A DNA stretch of 64,000 nucleotides from Sphingomonadaceae bacterium (GCA_025359445.1 JANYGB010000034.1:62001-126000), one strand, 5' to 3'. Shown: positions 1-9,369, counted from the stretch's first letter. Program-made: numbers and translations. Notes: generated by a model from the sequence alone, not told the origin.

Positions 1-1374
1 CTCGGCACCGATCACTTCAAGAAGTTCAGCCAGGAACTGCGCGTTGCATCCCCGGCGGATTCGCCGCTGCGGGTGGTCGCAGGCGTGTTCTATCAGCGCC
101 AGTCGAACGACATCCACCAGGATTACCAGATCGCCAATCTGGCGCCGAATTTGTCGGTTAACGGTCTGCCCGGCACACTATGGCTGACCCAGCAGCACCG
201 GATAGACCGCGACTATGCGGCGTTCGGGGAACTGACTTACGACCTTACCGACAAACTGTCGGTCACCGCTGGCGTGCGCGGGTTCCGGTACGACAATACG
301 CTGATCGGGTTCTTCGGTTTTGGCCGCAATCCGGCGGGCAATTACTCTACCACTCCGTACAATGCTGCAGGTAGCTCGCGCACCGGGGTCGCCGGGTGCT
401 TTACCAGCACTGGCGCGCGGTTGCGTACGGTCGCCGGGACGCCGGGGATTACGCTCGCGCCGGCAGCGGTCGCAGGTGGGCCGTGCACCAATCTTGGCGT
501 GTGGAATGGCAGTTCGGTCGATCCCGTGCGCGCCAAGGGTGACGGGGTCACCTATCGCCTCAATCTCAACTATAAGCCCAATAGCGATCTGTTGCTCTAT
601 GGCACAGTAAGCCGCGGGTTCCGTCCGGGCGGGATCAACCGCCGCGCCAGCGTGCTGCCTTATCAGCCTGACTATCTGCTCAATTTTGAATTCGGCTGGA
701 AGGCAACGCTCGCGCCGGGCGTACGGCTCAACGGCGCGATCTATCAGCAGGAATGGAAGAAGTTCCAGTTCTCGTTCCTGGGCGCGAACAGCTTCACCGA
801 AATCCACAACGGCCCGAACGCCCGGATTCGCGGCGTCGAGATGGATCTTGCCTACAATGGCGGACCGCTTAGCCTGAACCTGGCCGGGGCCTATACCAAT
901 GCCAAAACCTTGCAGAACCTCTGCCTGTTCGACGATCCAACCTTTGCCTGCACCGGAGCGGGAAATCTGGTCTCTGCGGCCAAGGGAACAAGACTTCCGA
1001 TTACTCCCAGGTGGAAGCTCTCCGGAACCGCGCGCTACACCGTGACAAGCGGCTCGGCGAAATACTACGGCCAGCTCAACGCTGCTTATCAAAGCAGCGC
1101 TACCAGTGACATTCGCACGGCAGTGTTCGAGGTGTTCTCGGGCAATGTCATCAATCCGGCGGCCAATCTTGGTGACTTGCCGGGCTTTGCGACGGTCAAC
1201 CTTGCGCTTGGGGTGGACTGGAACAGTTTTAACATCGAAGGATTTGTCTCGAACGTATTCGATGAACGCGGCCAGCTGTCGCGGTTCCAGGAATGCGGTT
1301 CGTGCGGCCAGCGGCCCTATATCGTGCCGATCCAGCCGCGCACGATCGGAGTGCGGGTCGGGACCAAGTTCTAG
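1..1374 (+). CDS. TonB-dependent outer-membrane receptor, C-terminal part (5' end outside window)
   Basis: The reading frame is open from base 1, so the gene begins before the window. The 457 visible residues are beta-barrel-like: alternating aromatic strands, loops such as the Cys-containing one around residues 123-150, and a terminal Phe after VGTK, the usual C-terminal signal for barrel assembly. A stretch near residues 205-215 (GTVSRGFRPGGIN) is typical of the barrel of sphingomonad TonB-dependent receptors. Such receptors import siderophores, vitamins or glycans using TonB-ExbBD energy. The plug domain and TonB box are not visible, so the substrate cannot be inferred. The stop overlaps the convergent YbaK gene by 4 bases. 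Confidence 0.9.
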   Translation, partial: LGTDHFKKFSQELRVASPADSPLRVVAGVFYQRQSNDIHQDYQIANLAPNLSVNGLPGTLWLTQQHRIDRDYAAFGELTYDLTDKLSVTAGVRGFRYDNTLIGFFGFGRNPAGNYSTTPYNAAGSSRTGVAGCFTSTGARLRTVAGTPGITLAPAAVAGGPCTNLGVWNGSSVDPVRAKGDGVTYRLNLNYKPNSDLLLYGTVSRGFRPGGINRRASVLPYQPDYLLNFEFGWKATLAPGVRLNGAIYQQEWKKFQFSFLGANSFTEIHNGPNARIRGVEMDLAYNGGPLSLNLAGAYTNAKTLQNLCLFDDPTFACTGAGNLVSAAKGTRLPITPRWKLSGTARYTVTSGSAKYYGQLNAAYQSSATSDIRTAVFEVFSGNVINPAANLGDLPGFATVNLALGVDWNSFNIEGFVSNVFDERGQLSRFQECGSCGQRPYIVPIQPRTIGVRVGTKF

Positions 1375-1859
1375 GCTGGACCGGCCGGGTCTGCGCCGGG
1401 AATGGTGCAGACCTCGGCCCAGCGCGCCCCGATCAGCTCGGCCAGCCGCATGGGTTCGATCTCGACCGAACTGGTGCGCGATCCGGCTGCCGGGAATACC
1501 GTGGGGTAAGCCAGCAATGAGCGGTCGGCGATGATCGGCAGCGGACTCGCTAGTCCGAACGGGCAGACTCCGCCTACTGCGTGACCGGTTGCGGCCAGCG
1601 TCGCCTCGGCGTCCAGCATGCGCGGACGCCCGCCCAGCTCGGCTTTGCACCGCGCGTTGTCGAGCCGCGCATCGCCGCGCGCGATTACCAGCACGATCTC
1701 GTCGCCGACCCGCAGCGCCAAGGTCTTGGCGATCCGGCCAGGTTCGACCCCGATGACTTCGGCGGCCTCGGCAACGGTGGCGGTGGAACGGCTATGCTCG
1801 ATCAGTTTGAGATCGGGCGCGTGTTCGGCAAGCCAGGCGAGCACGGATTCGGCGCTCAT
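1371..1859 (-). CDS. YbaK/EbsC-type aminoacyl-tRNA deacylase-like protein
   Basis: This 162-aa protein matches the YbaK/aa-tRNA deacylase domain in length and in the glycine-rich segment GHAVGGVCPFGL (about residues 92-103), which lines the active-site pocket in this family. Family members hydrolyse mischarged tRNAs (Cys- or Ala-tRNA(Pro)) in the cytoplasm; the exact substrate here is inference. It overlaps the upstream 91-aa gene by 4 bases, suggesting translational coupling at the end of the ubiE-ubiB cluster. Confidence 0.85.
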   Translation of the reverse strand: MSAESVLAWLAEHAPDLKLIEHSRSTATVAEAAEVIGVEPGRIAKTLALRVGDEIVLVIARGDARLDNARCKAELGGRPRMLDAEATLAATGHAVGGVCPFGLASPLPIIADRSLLAYPTVFPAAGSRTSSVEIEPMRLAELIGARWAEVCTIPGADPAGPA

Positions 1860-2131
1860 TCACCCTCTCCGAACCGCTCCATCCGGAACGCGGCGCTGAG
1901 GTATTCGTCGGCGGCGGCCTTGAGCTTGGGTTCCTTGGCGAAGGCCTCGGCCGGCAGCGGCGCGATGGCCAAGGCTTCCATCAGGCACCACAGCGCAAAC
2001 CGGCGGCCTGGCTCACGCTCCACCCCGAAGCCGATCTTGAGCTGGCCGATGGCGCGGTCGTATTCGTCCTCGCTCAGCGCCGATGGATCGTCGGTGCCGA
2101 AAAAGTGCCGCAGCAGTGTGTCGAGGTCCAT
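1856..2131 (-). CDS. Conserved hypothetical protein (91 aa)
   Basis: A short, acidic, probably helical protein with no domain that I recognise and no signal peptide or membrane segment. It begins 3 bases after the ubiB stop and overlaps the YbaK start by 4 bases, so it is almost certainly co-transcribed with them. The tight packing and normal codon use support a real gene. The function is unknown; the position suggests at most a loose link to ubiquinone genes. Confidence 0.7.
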   Translation of the reverse strand: MDLDTLLRHFFGTDDPSALSEDEYDRAIGQLKIGFGVEREPGRRFALWCLMEALAIAPLPAEAFAKEPKLKAAADEYLSAAFRMERFGEGE

Positions 2132-2134
2132 TGT

Positions 2135-3688
2135 TCAGCCCAACCAGCCGAGCATTTGCACCGCATACAGCACTGCACCGCCGCCCAGCGCCGCGGCGAC
2201 GTAGCCCGGCCACTTGCGGCCACCACTGCGCCGCTCCCACAACAGCGGCACATCGGGCAATGGCGGAGCCTCCGGCGCACCGCCCCGGGCCGGAAAGCTG
2301 TCTTCGATCCGCCGGACCAGCTCGGGGATGCGGAAAATTGTCTGAGCATCCTCGCGCAGCCGCTCGGCAATCGCGGCTTCTGGGCCCAACTCGTCGCGGA
2401 TCCAGCCCTTCACAAAGGGACCGGAGGTGTCCCACATGTTGATCGCCGGATCGAGCTGGGTGGCCAGCCCTTCGACCATCACCATCGTCTTTTGCAGCAG
2501 GAGCAGATGCGGCTGGGTTTGCATGTCGAAATCGCGGGTGATCGCGAACAGCCCGTCGAGCATCTGGCCGACCGACAGCTCGCTCACCGGCTTGCCGCGC
2601 ATTGGCTCGCCCACCGCACGCAGCGCGGTCGCGAACTCATCGACCGAATGATAGCTCGGCACATATTGCGCCTCGAAGTGGATTTCGGCGACACGGCGGT
2701 AATTGCCGGTGGTCAGGCCATAGAGGATTTCCGCCAGCCAGACCCGCGCACGCCGGTCGATCCGGCCCATGATCCCGAAGTCGATCGCCGCGATGGTCCC
2801 ATCTGCATCCACGAACAGGTTGCCTTGGTGCATGTCGGCGTGGAAAAATCCGGCGCTGATCGCCTGCGTGAGGAAGGCGAGCACCAGCCGCTTGGCCAGT
2901 GCGGGCCGGTCAATCCCGGCGGCGTCCAGTGCGGCCATATCGCTGATCTTGATGCCGTCGATCCAGTCGATCGTCATAACCCGGCCGTTGGTCCGGTCCC
3001 AGTCGATCCCGGGCAGCCGGTAACCTTCGAACCCGGCCATCGCCTCATCCAGTTCGGACGAGGATGCCGCCTCGCGCCGCAGGTCGAGCTCGCGCGCGGT
3101 CCAGCGCTTGAAGTTTGCAATCACCAACCGCGGGCGCAGCCGCGAAGCCTCACCGCCCAGTGCTTCGAGATGCGCCGCGGCCCATTCGTAAGTGTCGATA
3201 TCGCGCGCCAGCTTCTCGCGAATGCCCGGGCGCATCACCTTGATCGCCACCACGCGGCCCTCGAGCGTCACTGCCTTGTGGACCTGCGCGATCGAGGCAG
3301 AACCTACCGGCGACTCGTCGATCTGCGCGTAGAGCGCCTCAAGCGGCTTGGCGAAGCTCGCCTCGATTTCGCGCCGGATCAGCGCGAAGGATACAGGCGG
3401 CAAATCGTCCTGCAGCGACAGCAAGTTGCGCGCCGCATCCTCGCCGACCAGATCGGGGCGCGTGGCGAGTGCTTGGCCCAGCTTGATCGCCGCCGGACCG
3501 ATTGCCGCGAAAGCTCCGGCGTAATCGGGCACGCGTGGTTGTGCGGCACCGAACCGTGCGATCCGGCACAGCCGGCGCACTTGCGGTGGGGTGTTGATGT
3601 CCTGCTCGATCCCGCGCAGCGCACCATGCCGCGCGAGGATTCGGCCCCAGCGCAGCAGACGGAAGATGTGAGTGCTCGGACGGGTCAA
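2135..3688 (-). CDS. ubiB: UbiB, ABC1/ADCK-type atypical kinase for ubiquinone biosynthesis
   Basis: This 517-aa protein has the UbiB/ADCK signatures. The KxGQ motif (KLGQ, residues 69-72) and the Ala-rich loop followed by QVH (about 131-137) are present. The VAIKV lysine strand follows, and the kinase-like core carries a D-M-H-x-G-N catalytic segment and an IDFG metal site. A hydrophobic C-terminal segment (about 490-512) would anchor it in the inner membrane. UbiB is needed for aerobic ubiquinone synthesis, probably by ATP-driven lipid extraction rather than protein phosphorylation. It overlaps ubiE by 4 bases, the common ubiE-ubiB order. Confidence 0.96.
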   Translation of the reverse strand: MTRPSTHIFRLLRWGRILARHGALRGIEQDINTPPQVRRLCRIARFGAAQPRVPDYAGAFAAIGPAAIKLGQALATRPDLVGEDAARNLLSLQDDLPPVSFALIRREIEASFAKPLEALYAQIDESPVGSASIAQVHKAVTLEGRVVAIKVMRPGIREKLARDIDTYEWAAAHLEALGGEASRLRPRLVIANFKRWTARELDLRREAASSSELDEAMAGFEGYRLPGIDWDRTNGRVMTIDWIDGIKISDMAALDAAGIDRPALAKRLVLAFLTQAISAGFFHADMHQGNLFVDADGTIAAIDFGIMGRIDRRARVWLAEILYGLTTGNYRRVAEIHFEAQYVPSYHSVDEFATALRAVGEPMRGKPVSELSVGQMLDGLFAITRDFDMQTQPHLLLLQKTMVMVEGLATQLDPAINMWDTSGPFVKGWIRDELGPEAAIAERLREDAQTIFRIPELVRRIEDSFPARGGAPEAPPLPDVPLLWERRSGGRKWPGYVAAALGGGAVLYAVQMLGWLG

Positions 3689-4416
3689 ATTTTCCAGCCG
3701 GAGTGTATGGCTACAACGCCGCCCAGGATCGGCTCGACCTTGGTCCGGGTGAACCCGGCAGCGCGGATCATCTGCTCGAATTCGGGCATGGCGGGGAACT
3801 TGCGGATCGATTCGATCAGGTAACGATAGCTTTCACCGTCGCCCGCGATGGCTTCACCGATCTTGGGCACAAGCTTGTGCGAATAAAGGTCGTAAGCTTC
3901 CTTGAAGCCCGGCCACTGGGTGGTCGAGAACTCGAGGCAGAAAAACCGCCCGCCGTGCCGCAGCACGCGATGCGCTTCGGCCAATGCGGCATCGATCCGG
4001 GTCACGTTGCGGATCCCGAACGCGATCGTGTAAGCATCGAAAAAGCGGTCGGGGAAACTCAGTTCCTCGGCGTTCTGGCGTGACCAGACCAGTTCGTCGA
4101 AACCGCGTTCAATCGCGCGTTCGATCCCGACGTCGAGCATATCCTGATTGATGTCGGAAACGGTGACCGCCCCGCCTTCGCGGGCCATGCGGAATGCGAT
4201 GTCGCCGGTCCCACCAGCCATATCGAGGATGGATTCGCCCGCGCGCGGTTTGACCCGCCGCACGAATTTATCCTTCCACAGCCGGTGCATCCCCACCGAC
4301 ATGGCGTCGTTCATCACATCGTACTTCTTCGCCACCGAAGAAAATACCGCGTCGACCTTCTCGGTCTTCTCCTCGGGAGTGACCTCGTCGTAACCGAAAG
4401 ATACCGTTTCGCTCAT
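3685..4416 (-). CDS. ubiE: UbiE, demethylmenaquinone/2-methoxy-6-polyprenyl-1,4-benzoquinol methyltransferase
   Basis: This SAM-dependent class I methyltransferase of 243 aa carries motif I as DMAGGTGD (residues 65-72) and a family-typical FGIRNV segment. It C-methylates the benzoquinol ring in ubiquinone biosynthesis. The start was set at the ATG of MSETVSFGY rather than a further upstream codon because homologues begin close to this point. The upstream 43 codons look like leader sequence. It is the first gene of the minus-strand ubiE-ubiB-91aa-YbaK cluster, with a 4-base overlap into ubiB. Confidence 0.96.
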   Translation of the reverse strand: MSETVSFGYDEVTPEEKTEKVDAVFSSVAKKYDVMNDAMSVGMHRLWKDKFVRRVKPRAGESILDMAGGTGDIAFRMAREGGAVTVSDINQDMLDVGIERAIERGFDELVWSRQNAEELSFPDRFFDAYTIAFGIRNVTRIDAALAEAHRVLRHGGRFFCLEFSTTQWPGFKEAYDLYSHKLVPKIGEAIAGDGESYRYLIESIRKFPAMPEFEQMIRAAGFTRTKVEPILGGVVAIHSGWKI

Positions 4417-4474
4417 GCGCCGCGCCTTAACGGGAAGCGCGGCGCTCTGCCAGAAAAAGCGTGTGCGGAATTGG

Positions 4475-4999
4475 TCAGCCTGCGGGCGGCGCGAAGGCGT
4501 GCGGCGCCATGTGGGCAAGGTAGTCGAACTTGCCGATCTCGACACCCTGCGCGCGCAGGATCGCGTAGACCATGCTGGTGTGGAAATAGAAGTTCGGGAT
4601 AACGAAGCCGGTCAGATAGGTGATGCCATCAAAGCGCATCCCGCCGCCATTGGGAAACTTCAGCTCGATCTCGCGGGTTGCCCCGGCATTGAACGCATCC
4701 GCATCGATGCTTGCCAGATAGGCAATCGTATTGGCGCAGCGCTGCTTCAGTTCGGCAAAGCTGGTTTCGCTATCGGCCATCGCCGGCGCATCGGTGCCGG
4801 TCAGTTTGGCGGCAGCACCCTTGGCGCTGTCCGAAGCGATCTGGATCTGGCGCGGCAGCGCGAACATGTCGGGCGACAAGCGGGCTTCCATCAGGACCGC
4901 CTCATCCTTTTGCGCCGCTGCCTTGTCGAGCCAGTTCGAGATGTTGGTCAGCATGGCGATGAAGCCGGGGACCGAAGACTGGTACAGCGAATAGGACAT
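4475..4999 (-). CDS. DUF1993 family protein
   Basis: The 174-aa sequence has the DUF1993 pattern: an N-terminal YxxxVPGF segment, an LxPDMFxLxRQ motif near residues 42-52, and a C-terminal NFYFHTSM helix. These proteins resemble DinB-like four-helix bundles, but no activity is established. It lies 58 bases upstream of ubiE on the same strand, and no terminator is obvious between them, so it may share the ubi transcript. It is divergent from mutM. Confidence 0.85.
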   Translation of the reverse strand: MSYSLYQSSVPGFIAMLTNISNWLDKAAAQKDEAVLMEARLSPDMFALPRQIQIASDSAKGAAAKLTGTDAPAMADSETSFAELKQRCANTIAYLASIDADAFNAGATREIELKFPNGGGMRFDGITYLTGFVIPNFYFHTSMVYAILRAQGVEIGKFDYLAHMAPHAFAPPAG

Positions 5000-5086
5000 G
5001 GCGAAGCTCTCCCGATGATTCTGTATGGCGGTCTCGTAGCAGGCGCAATTTGCGTGGCAATCCGAAACGGACCATAGACCGCCGCC

Positions 5087-5902
5087 ATGCCTGAGTTACC
5101 CGAAGTCGAAACCACCGTGCGCGGGCTGGCGCGCTATCTCGATGGCGCGCGGCTCGCCCGGGTGACGCTCCACCGGGGCGATTTGCGCCGTCCGTTCCCA
5201 GAAGGACTGGTCCAGAATCTGACCGGGGCGGAAGTGACGGGCCTCGGGCGGCGCGCCAAGTACGGCCTGATCCATACCAATCGCGGCCAGACCATGGTGT
5301 TTCATCTGGGCATGTCGGGGCGGTGGCGAATCGAACCCAACGAGATCGGTAAACACGATCACCTGGTGATCGAAACCGGCAGCGGGCACCAATTCTCGCT
5401 GTGCGATCCGCGCCGGTTCGGCTCGGTCGACTTGATTGACACCGCTACGCTGGATCTATGGCCAACTTTTGCCGCGCTCGGACCTGAGCCGCTGGGCGCG
5501 GACTTTTCGCCCGCGCACCTCAAGACCGCGCTGACTGGGCGCAGTGCAGCGATCAAGTTGATGCTGCTCGACCAGCGGATTGTCGCTGGGCTCGGCAATA
5601 TCTACGTCTGCGAGGCGCTGTTCCGCGCAGGCATCGATCCGCGCAAGGCGGCAGGCCAAGTCACTCGGCCCGCGCTCGGGCGCTTGGTGCCGGCGATCAA
5701 GGAAGTGCTGGCTGAGGCGATCGAGGCCGGCGGGTCAAGCCTGCGCGATTATGCCCAGCCTGACGGCCAACTTGGCTACTTTTCCAAGCGCTTCGATGTT
5801 TATGACCGCGCGGGCCAACCGTGCACCCGGTGCGCTGCACCAATTCAGCGGATCGTCCAGGGCGGACGCAGCACCTGGTCCTGCGCGAAGTGCCAGAAGT
5901 GA
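5087..5902 (+). CDS. mutM: Formamidopyrimidine-DNA glycosylase (8-oxoguanine repair)
   Basis: This 271-aa enzyme starts with MPELPEVET, where Pro2 is the catalytic nucleophile and Glu3 the acid. It ends with the zinc finger Cys246-x2-Cys249...Cys266-x2-Cys269 of the Fpg/MutM family. It excises oxidised purines and cleaves the strand by beta,delta-elimination. The helix-two-turn-helix region contains LGNIYVCEALF. It precedes rpsT and dnaA, the order common in alphaproteobacteria. Confidence 0.98.
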   Translation: MPELPEVETTVRGLARYLDGARLARVTLHRGDLRRPFPEGLVQNLTGAEVTGLGRRAKYGLIHTNRGQTMVFHLGMSGRWRIEPNEIGKHDHLVIETGSGHQFSLCDPRRFGSVDLIDTATLDLWPTFAALGPEPLGADFSPAHLKTALTGRSAAIKLMLLDQRIVAGLGNIYVCEALFRAGIDPRKAAGQVTRPALGRLVPAIKEVLAEAIEAGGSSLRDYAQPDGQLGYFSKRFDVYDRAGQPCTRCAAPIQRIVQGGRSTWSCAKCQK

Positions 5903-6007
5903 GCCGTAGTGCTTGACGATTCGGAGGGCCGCAGTTAAGGGCCGCGCTTCCTGCGGGCCTGACTCCGGTTGGCACCCCGCGATTGCACGAGATATTCAAG
6001 GACGAAA

Positions 6008-6271
6008 ATGGCCAATACGCCGCAAGCCAAAAAGCGCATCCGCCGCAATGACCGCCGTGCCGAAATCAACGGCAACCGCTTGGGTCGCATCCGCACCTTC
6101 GTCAAGAAGGTCGAATCGGCGCTCGACGGCGGCGACAAGGCTGCTGCTGCCGAAGCGCTCAAGGCCGCACAGCCTGAGCTGGCGCGCGGCGTGGCCCGCG
6201 GCGTGCTCCACAAGAACACCGCAGCGCGCAAATTCTCGCGGCTGACGAAGCGAGTCGCAGCGCTGGCTTGA
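6008..6271 (+). CDS. rpsT: 30S ribosomal protein bS20
   Basis: This 87-aa, Lys/Arg/Ala-rich protein starts [14 protein letters not shown], the typical bS20 N-terminus. The start was chosen at this ATG, preceded by AAGGACGAAA, not at the further upstream codon that would add 13 unrelated residues. bS20 binds 16S rRNA in the small subunit. A strong hairpin terminator follows 65 bases after the stop. Confidence 0.97.
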   Translation: MANTPQAKKRIRRNDRRAEINGNRLGRIRTFVKKVESALDGGDKAAAAEALKAAQPELARGVARGVLHKNTAARKFSRLTKRVAALA

Positions 6272-6335
6272 TCGGCGGACCGATTCGCCTCTCCGGGCGG
6301 CGGATCGGCGGCACGTATGCAGAACGAAATTGGTT

Positions 6336-6367
6336 AAGGGCCGGGGCGATTGCTACCGGCCTTTTTC
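6336..6367 (+). terminator. Rho-independent terminator after rpsT
   Basis: GGCCGG (6339-6344) and CCGGCC (6356-6361) form a perfect stem around an 11-base loop, followed by TTTTT. The flanking AAG/TTT extend the pairing. It separates rpsT from dnaA. Confidence 0.85.
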
Positions 6368-6700
6368 TTTGCTCGCCGGACCGCCCAGTGGGCTGCTCCC
6401 TAACACCATGGATTCCCGCGATTCGCATTTCTGCGGATTGGCGCTTCGTATTAAATGCAGTAAATACAGAGCGTTAATTCACAGCCATAGGCTTTTAGGG
6501 CCGCGCTTGGAGTCAAGGGCCTTTATTTCAGTTTTTTTACAGCAAGCGCCTTGCTCTCATCACCGAACCGTTCATAAATCCGCTCACGGTCTTGAAAGCG
6601 CCAGCCGCCTTCCCGGCCTCACAAAAAATACTGCTTTAGCAGGCCGGAGATTCGGGCTTCCGGCATTCGGAGAGGTGCAGCTTTGCGCCTCTGGTGTTGA
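6368..6700. other. dnaA upstream region, no gene found
   Basis: This 333-base gap is more AT-rich than its surroundings around 6440-6560. A weaker stem (CTTG at 6506-6509 with CAAG at 6514-6517, flanked by GGCC on both sides) is followed by T-rich sequence to 6539 and could be a second terminator or part of the dnaA leader. I saw no cluster of DnaA boxes (TTATCCACA), so there is no support for an origin here. The dnaA promoter presumably lies within this gap. Confidence 0.5.
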
Positions 6701-8236
6701 ATGTTGGATTCGGGGGCGAATCGTGTGACAGTAATCGCAACTGGCGAAGTGCAATTGCAGCCTTCCGCCAATGTTAAATCGGAAGAAGATCGCTTGCGCG
6801 ACGAGCACGAAGCGATGGATCTTGCGGCAGACTGGTCTGATATCAGCCAAGGGCTGCGCAAGGATCTTGGCCAGCAGCTCCACAGCCAGTGGATCAAACC
6901 GGTGCAACTGGGCGGTTTCTGCAAGGAAACCGGCACGCTCGACCTGCACCTTCCTACGGAATTTTCCGCTAACTGGGTCGCCGACCGCTTTTCCGACCGG
7001 TTGTCGCTCGCCTGGAAGATCGCTCGTCCCGATATTCGCCACGTCCGCCTCTCGGTCCAGCCTGGACGCCGCGCGCCGCAAGGGCTGCGCTTCGGGCAGA
7101 GCGATGGCGTACGGCGCGGCGGTAATGGCGCAGTTGCGACGCAGCCCGGTGATGCCTTGGGAATGAGCGCAGCCGAACTCGGCGGGCTCGGTCCTAATGG
7201 CCTGGGCATGGCTTCGATCGGGCTCGATCCTTCGCTGACTTTTGCTACGTTCGTGTCGGGCTCGGCCAATGTGCTTGCCAACAACGCGGCGCAGCGCATG
7301 TCGGCCACCGAAACCCCGCAGTTCGCGCCGCTTTATCTCAAGGCCGCAACCGGCCAAGGCAAGACGCACCTGCTCCACGCGATCGGCCACGCCTATTTGC
7401 TGGCGCATCCGCGCGCGCGCATTTTCTACTGCTCGGCCGAACGCTTCATGGTCGAATTCGTCCAGGCCCTGCGCCAGAACCAGACAATCGAGTTCAAGAC
7501 CCGGCTGCGCGGCTTCGACTTGCTGCTGGTGGACGATATCCAGTTCATCATCGGCAAGGCCTCGGCGCAGGAAGAACTGCTTTACACGATCGACGCGCTG
7601 CTGGCCGAGGGCAAGCGCTTGGTCTTCGCCGCCGACCGTGCGCCGCAGGCGCTCGATGGGGTCGAACAGCGCCTGCTGTCGCGGCTGTCGATGGGCCTGG
7701 TTGCCGATATCCAGCCCGCCGATATCGAACTGCGCCGGACGATCCTTGAACACCGGCTGCAGCGCTTTTCGCCGACCCATGTTCCCGCTGACGTGGTCGA
7801 ATTCCTCGCCCGGACGATCAACCGCAATGTGCGCGAACTGGTGGGCGGGCTTAACAAGCTGATCGCTTATGCCCAGCTGACGGGGCAGGCAGTGTCGCTC
7901 CAGCTGGCCGAAGAACAGCTCACCGATATCCTCTCGGCCAATCGCCGTCGGATTACGATCGACGAGATCCAGCGCACGGTTTGCCAGTTCTACCGGGTCG
8001 ACCGGACCGAGATGTCTTCAAAGCGCCGGGCCCGCGCAGTGGTGCGCCCGCGCCAGGTCGCGATGTACCTCGCCAAGGTGCTGACCCCGCGTTCTTATCC
8101 CGAAATCGGCCGCAAGTTCGGCGGGCGCGATCATTCGACCGTGATTCACGCGGTGCGGCTGATCGAAGACTTGCGGACCCGCGATGCCGATATGGACGGC
8201 GATGTGCGCAGCCTGCTCAGGCAGCTGGAAAGCTGA
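6701..8236 (+). CDS. dnaA: Chromosomal replication initiator protein DnaA
   Basis: This 511-aa protein has the DnaA layout. An N-terminal DnaB/loader-interaction domain (about 45-115) is followed by a Gly-rich linker. The AAA+ core has Walker A ATGQGKT (216-222) and Walker B LLLVDD (274-279), and the C-terminal domain IV carries the DnaA-box signature with DHSTVIHAV near residue 480. The first Gly of the usual GGxGxGKT loop is Ala. The ATG at 6701 has no clear ribosome-binding site, and GTG 6725 or ATG 6815 are alternatives. DnaA opens oriC and loads DnaB, which is encoded at 45106. Confidence 0.97.
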   Translation: MLDSGANRVTVIATGEVQLQPSANVKSEEDRLRDEHEAMDLAADWSDISQGLRKDLGQQLHSQWIKPVQLGGFCKETGTLDLHLPTEFSANWVADRFSDRLSLAWKIARPDIRHVRLSVQPGRRAPQGLRFGQSDGVRRGGNGAVATQPGDALGMSAAELGGLGPNGLGMASIGLDPSLTFATFVSGSANVLANNAAQRMSATETPQFAPLYLKAATGQGKTHLLHAIGHAYLLAHPRARIFYCSAERFMVEFVQALRQNQTIEFKTRLRGFDLLLVDDIQFIIGKASAQEELLYTIDALLAEGKRLVFAADRAPQALDGVEQRLLSRLSMGLVADIQPADIELRRTILEHRLQRFSPTHVPADVVEFLARTINRNVRELVGGLNKLIAYAQLTGQAVSLQLAEEQLTDILSANRRRITIDEIQRTVCQFYRVDRTEMSSKRRARAVVRPRQVAMYLAKVLTPRSYPEIGRKFGGRDHSTVIHAVRLIEDLRTRDADMDGDVRSLLRQLES

Positions 8237-8251
8237 TCGTAAGGCAGCCGG

Positions 8252-8593
8252 GTGAGCAGGGCTGACCGCCTCGAACGGCTTGACAGCCAGCGGCTTGCAA
8301 ATGAGGCCGAGTTTGCGGATCTGCTGATCGCCGCGCTGCGAGAAACGGCCGGTGGGTCGTGGGGGCTGTTCGGGCACAATTCCGACAAATTCACGCGGAA
8401 ACTCTGGGATACGCGCGTATCTGAGTTGATCGAGCTGGGCGAACAGATCGACGAAATGCGCGCCGCGTTGGGGCTGCAACCATTTGAGCTGCTCGCCGAA
8501 TTTCAGGCCTCACGCGGGCCGGTTCCATCGAACGCACCGGGCGAACCCAAGCAGGCCAAGGCCTGGCTGGAACGGCTAGGCGCGGGCTCCTAA
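8252..8593 (+). CDS. Conserved hypothetical protein downstream of dnaA
   Basis: This 113-aa protein starts at GTG, 15 bases after dnaA, with AAGG upstream. The composition is charged and helical (LIELGEQIDEMRAAL, about residues 58-72), without signal peptide or membrane segment. I recognise no family. The position suggests read-through from dnaA. The 3' end is convergent with the SDR gene, only 2 bases apart. Confidence 0.7.
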   Translation: MSRADRLERLDSQRLANEAEFADLLIAALRETAGGSWGLFGHNSDKFTRKLWDTRVSELIELGEQIDEMRAALGLQPFELLAEFQASRGPVPSNAPGEPKQAKAWLERLGAGS

Positions 8594-8595
8594 GT

Positions 8596-9369
8596 CTAGC
8601 CCGCTACCATCCCGCCATCTACCACCAGTTCACTGCCAGTGGTGAAGGCCGCGCGGTCTGAAGCTAGGAACACAACCGCATCGGCGACGTTTTGCGGCTC
8701 GCCCAGATGGCCGAGCGGGTGCATGGCGGAAACTGCGGCGAGGATCTCGTTGTTGCCTACGCCTTGCGCTGCCCCGAAATCATCGAGCAATTTGCGCCCC
8801 ATGTCGGTGTCGATCACCCCGGGATGAACCGAATTCACGCGGATCCGCTTGCTGGCGAGTTCCATCGCGGCACCTTTGGTGAACAAGCGCACCGCACCCT
8901 TGGTTGAATTGTAGCAGCTCGCCCCGGCTGCGCCTTGCAGCCCGGCGACTGACGACAGATTGACGATCGCGGTGCCACCGCGCCACAGGTGCGCGCGCTC
9001 TGCGAGCAAGGGAATCGCCGCGCGAGTGCCGAGGAACACGCCCTCGACATTGACCGCGTGGAGCCTCCGCCAATCGTCCAGCGTGGTTTCGATGATCGGC
9101 TTGAACAGCCACAGCCCGGCGTTGTTGACCAGAATGTCGAGCCCGCCGGCCTCGGTGCGCAGCCAGCCCATCGTCGCGGTCCAACCCTCTTCGCTGCTGA
9201 CGTCCTGAGCGCGTGCGATCCCGCCAATCTCGGCTGCAAGCGCATCGGGTGCAGCCAGGTCAGTGACCGCAACCTTGGCCCCCGCCGCCGCCAGTGCGCG
9301 CGCAGTAGCGGCGCCAAGTCCCGTCGCCGCGCCCGTTACCAGCGCGATGCGCCCGTCAAGATCACCCAT
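8596..9369 (-). CDS. Short-chain dehydrogenase/reductase (classical SDR)
   Basis: This 257-aa Rossmann protein has the cofactor motif TGAATGLG (12-19), the NNAG motif (82-85), the catalytic Ser in NLSS (139/140) and YxxxK as Tyr153/Lys157. The classical SDR set is complete. It would oxidise or reduce an alcohol/ketone with NAD(P); the substrate is unknown. It lies downstream of an acyl-CoA ligase on the same strand, separated by a palindrome, so a lipid or aromatic-acid degradation role is possible but only inferred. Confidence 0.92.
   Translation of the reverse strand: MGDLDGRIALVTGAATGLGAATARALAAAGAKVAVTDLAAPDALAAEIGGIARAQDVSSEEGWTATMGWLRTEAGGLDILVNNAGLWLFKPIIETTLDDWRRLHAVNVEGVFLGTRAAIPLLAERAHLWRGGTAIVNLSSVAGLQGAAGASCYNSTKGAVRLFTKGAAMELASKRIRVNSVHPGVIDTDMGRKLLDDFGAAQGVGNNEILAAVSAMHPLGHLGEPQNVADAVVFLASDRAAFTTGSELVVDGGMVAG

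Noticed and set aside
2105..3823. 572-aa open frame antisense to ubiB
   Set aside because: It is a shadow frame of a GC-rich gene, with His/Arg/Gln/Asp-rich low-order sequence and no domain. ubiB on the other strand is certain.
6272..6700. Replication origin upstream of dnaA
   Set aside because: There is no cluster of DnaA boxes. In related alphaproteobacteria the origin is often elsewhere, so dnaA position alone is not evidence.
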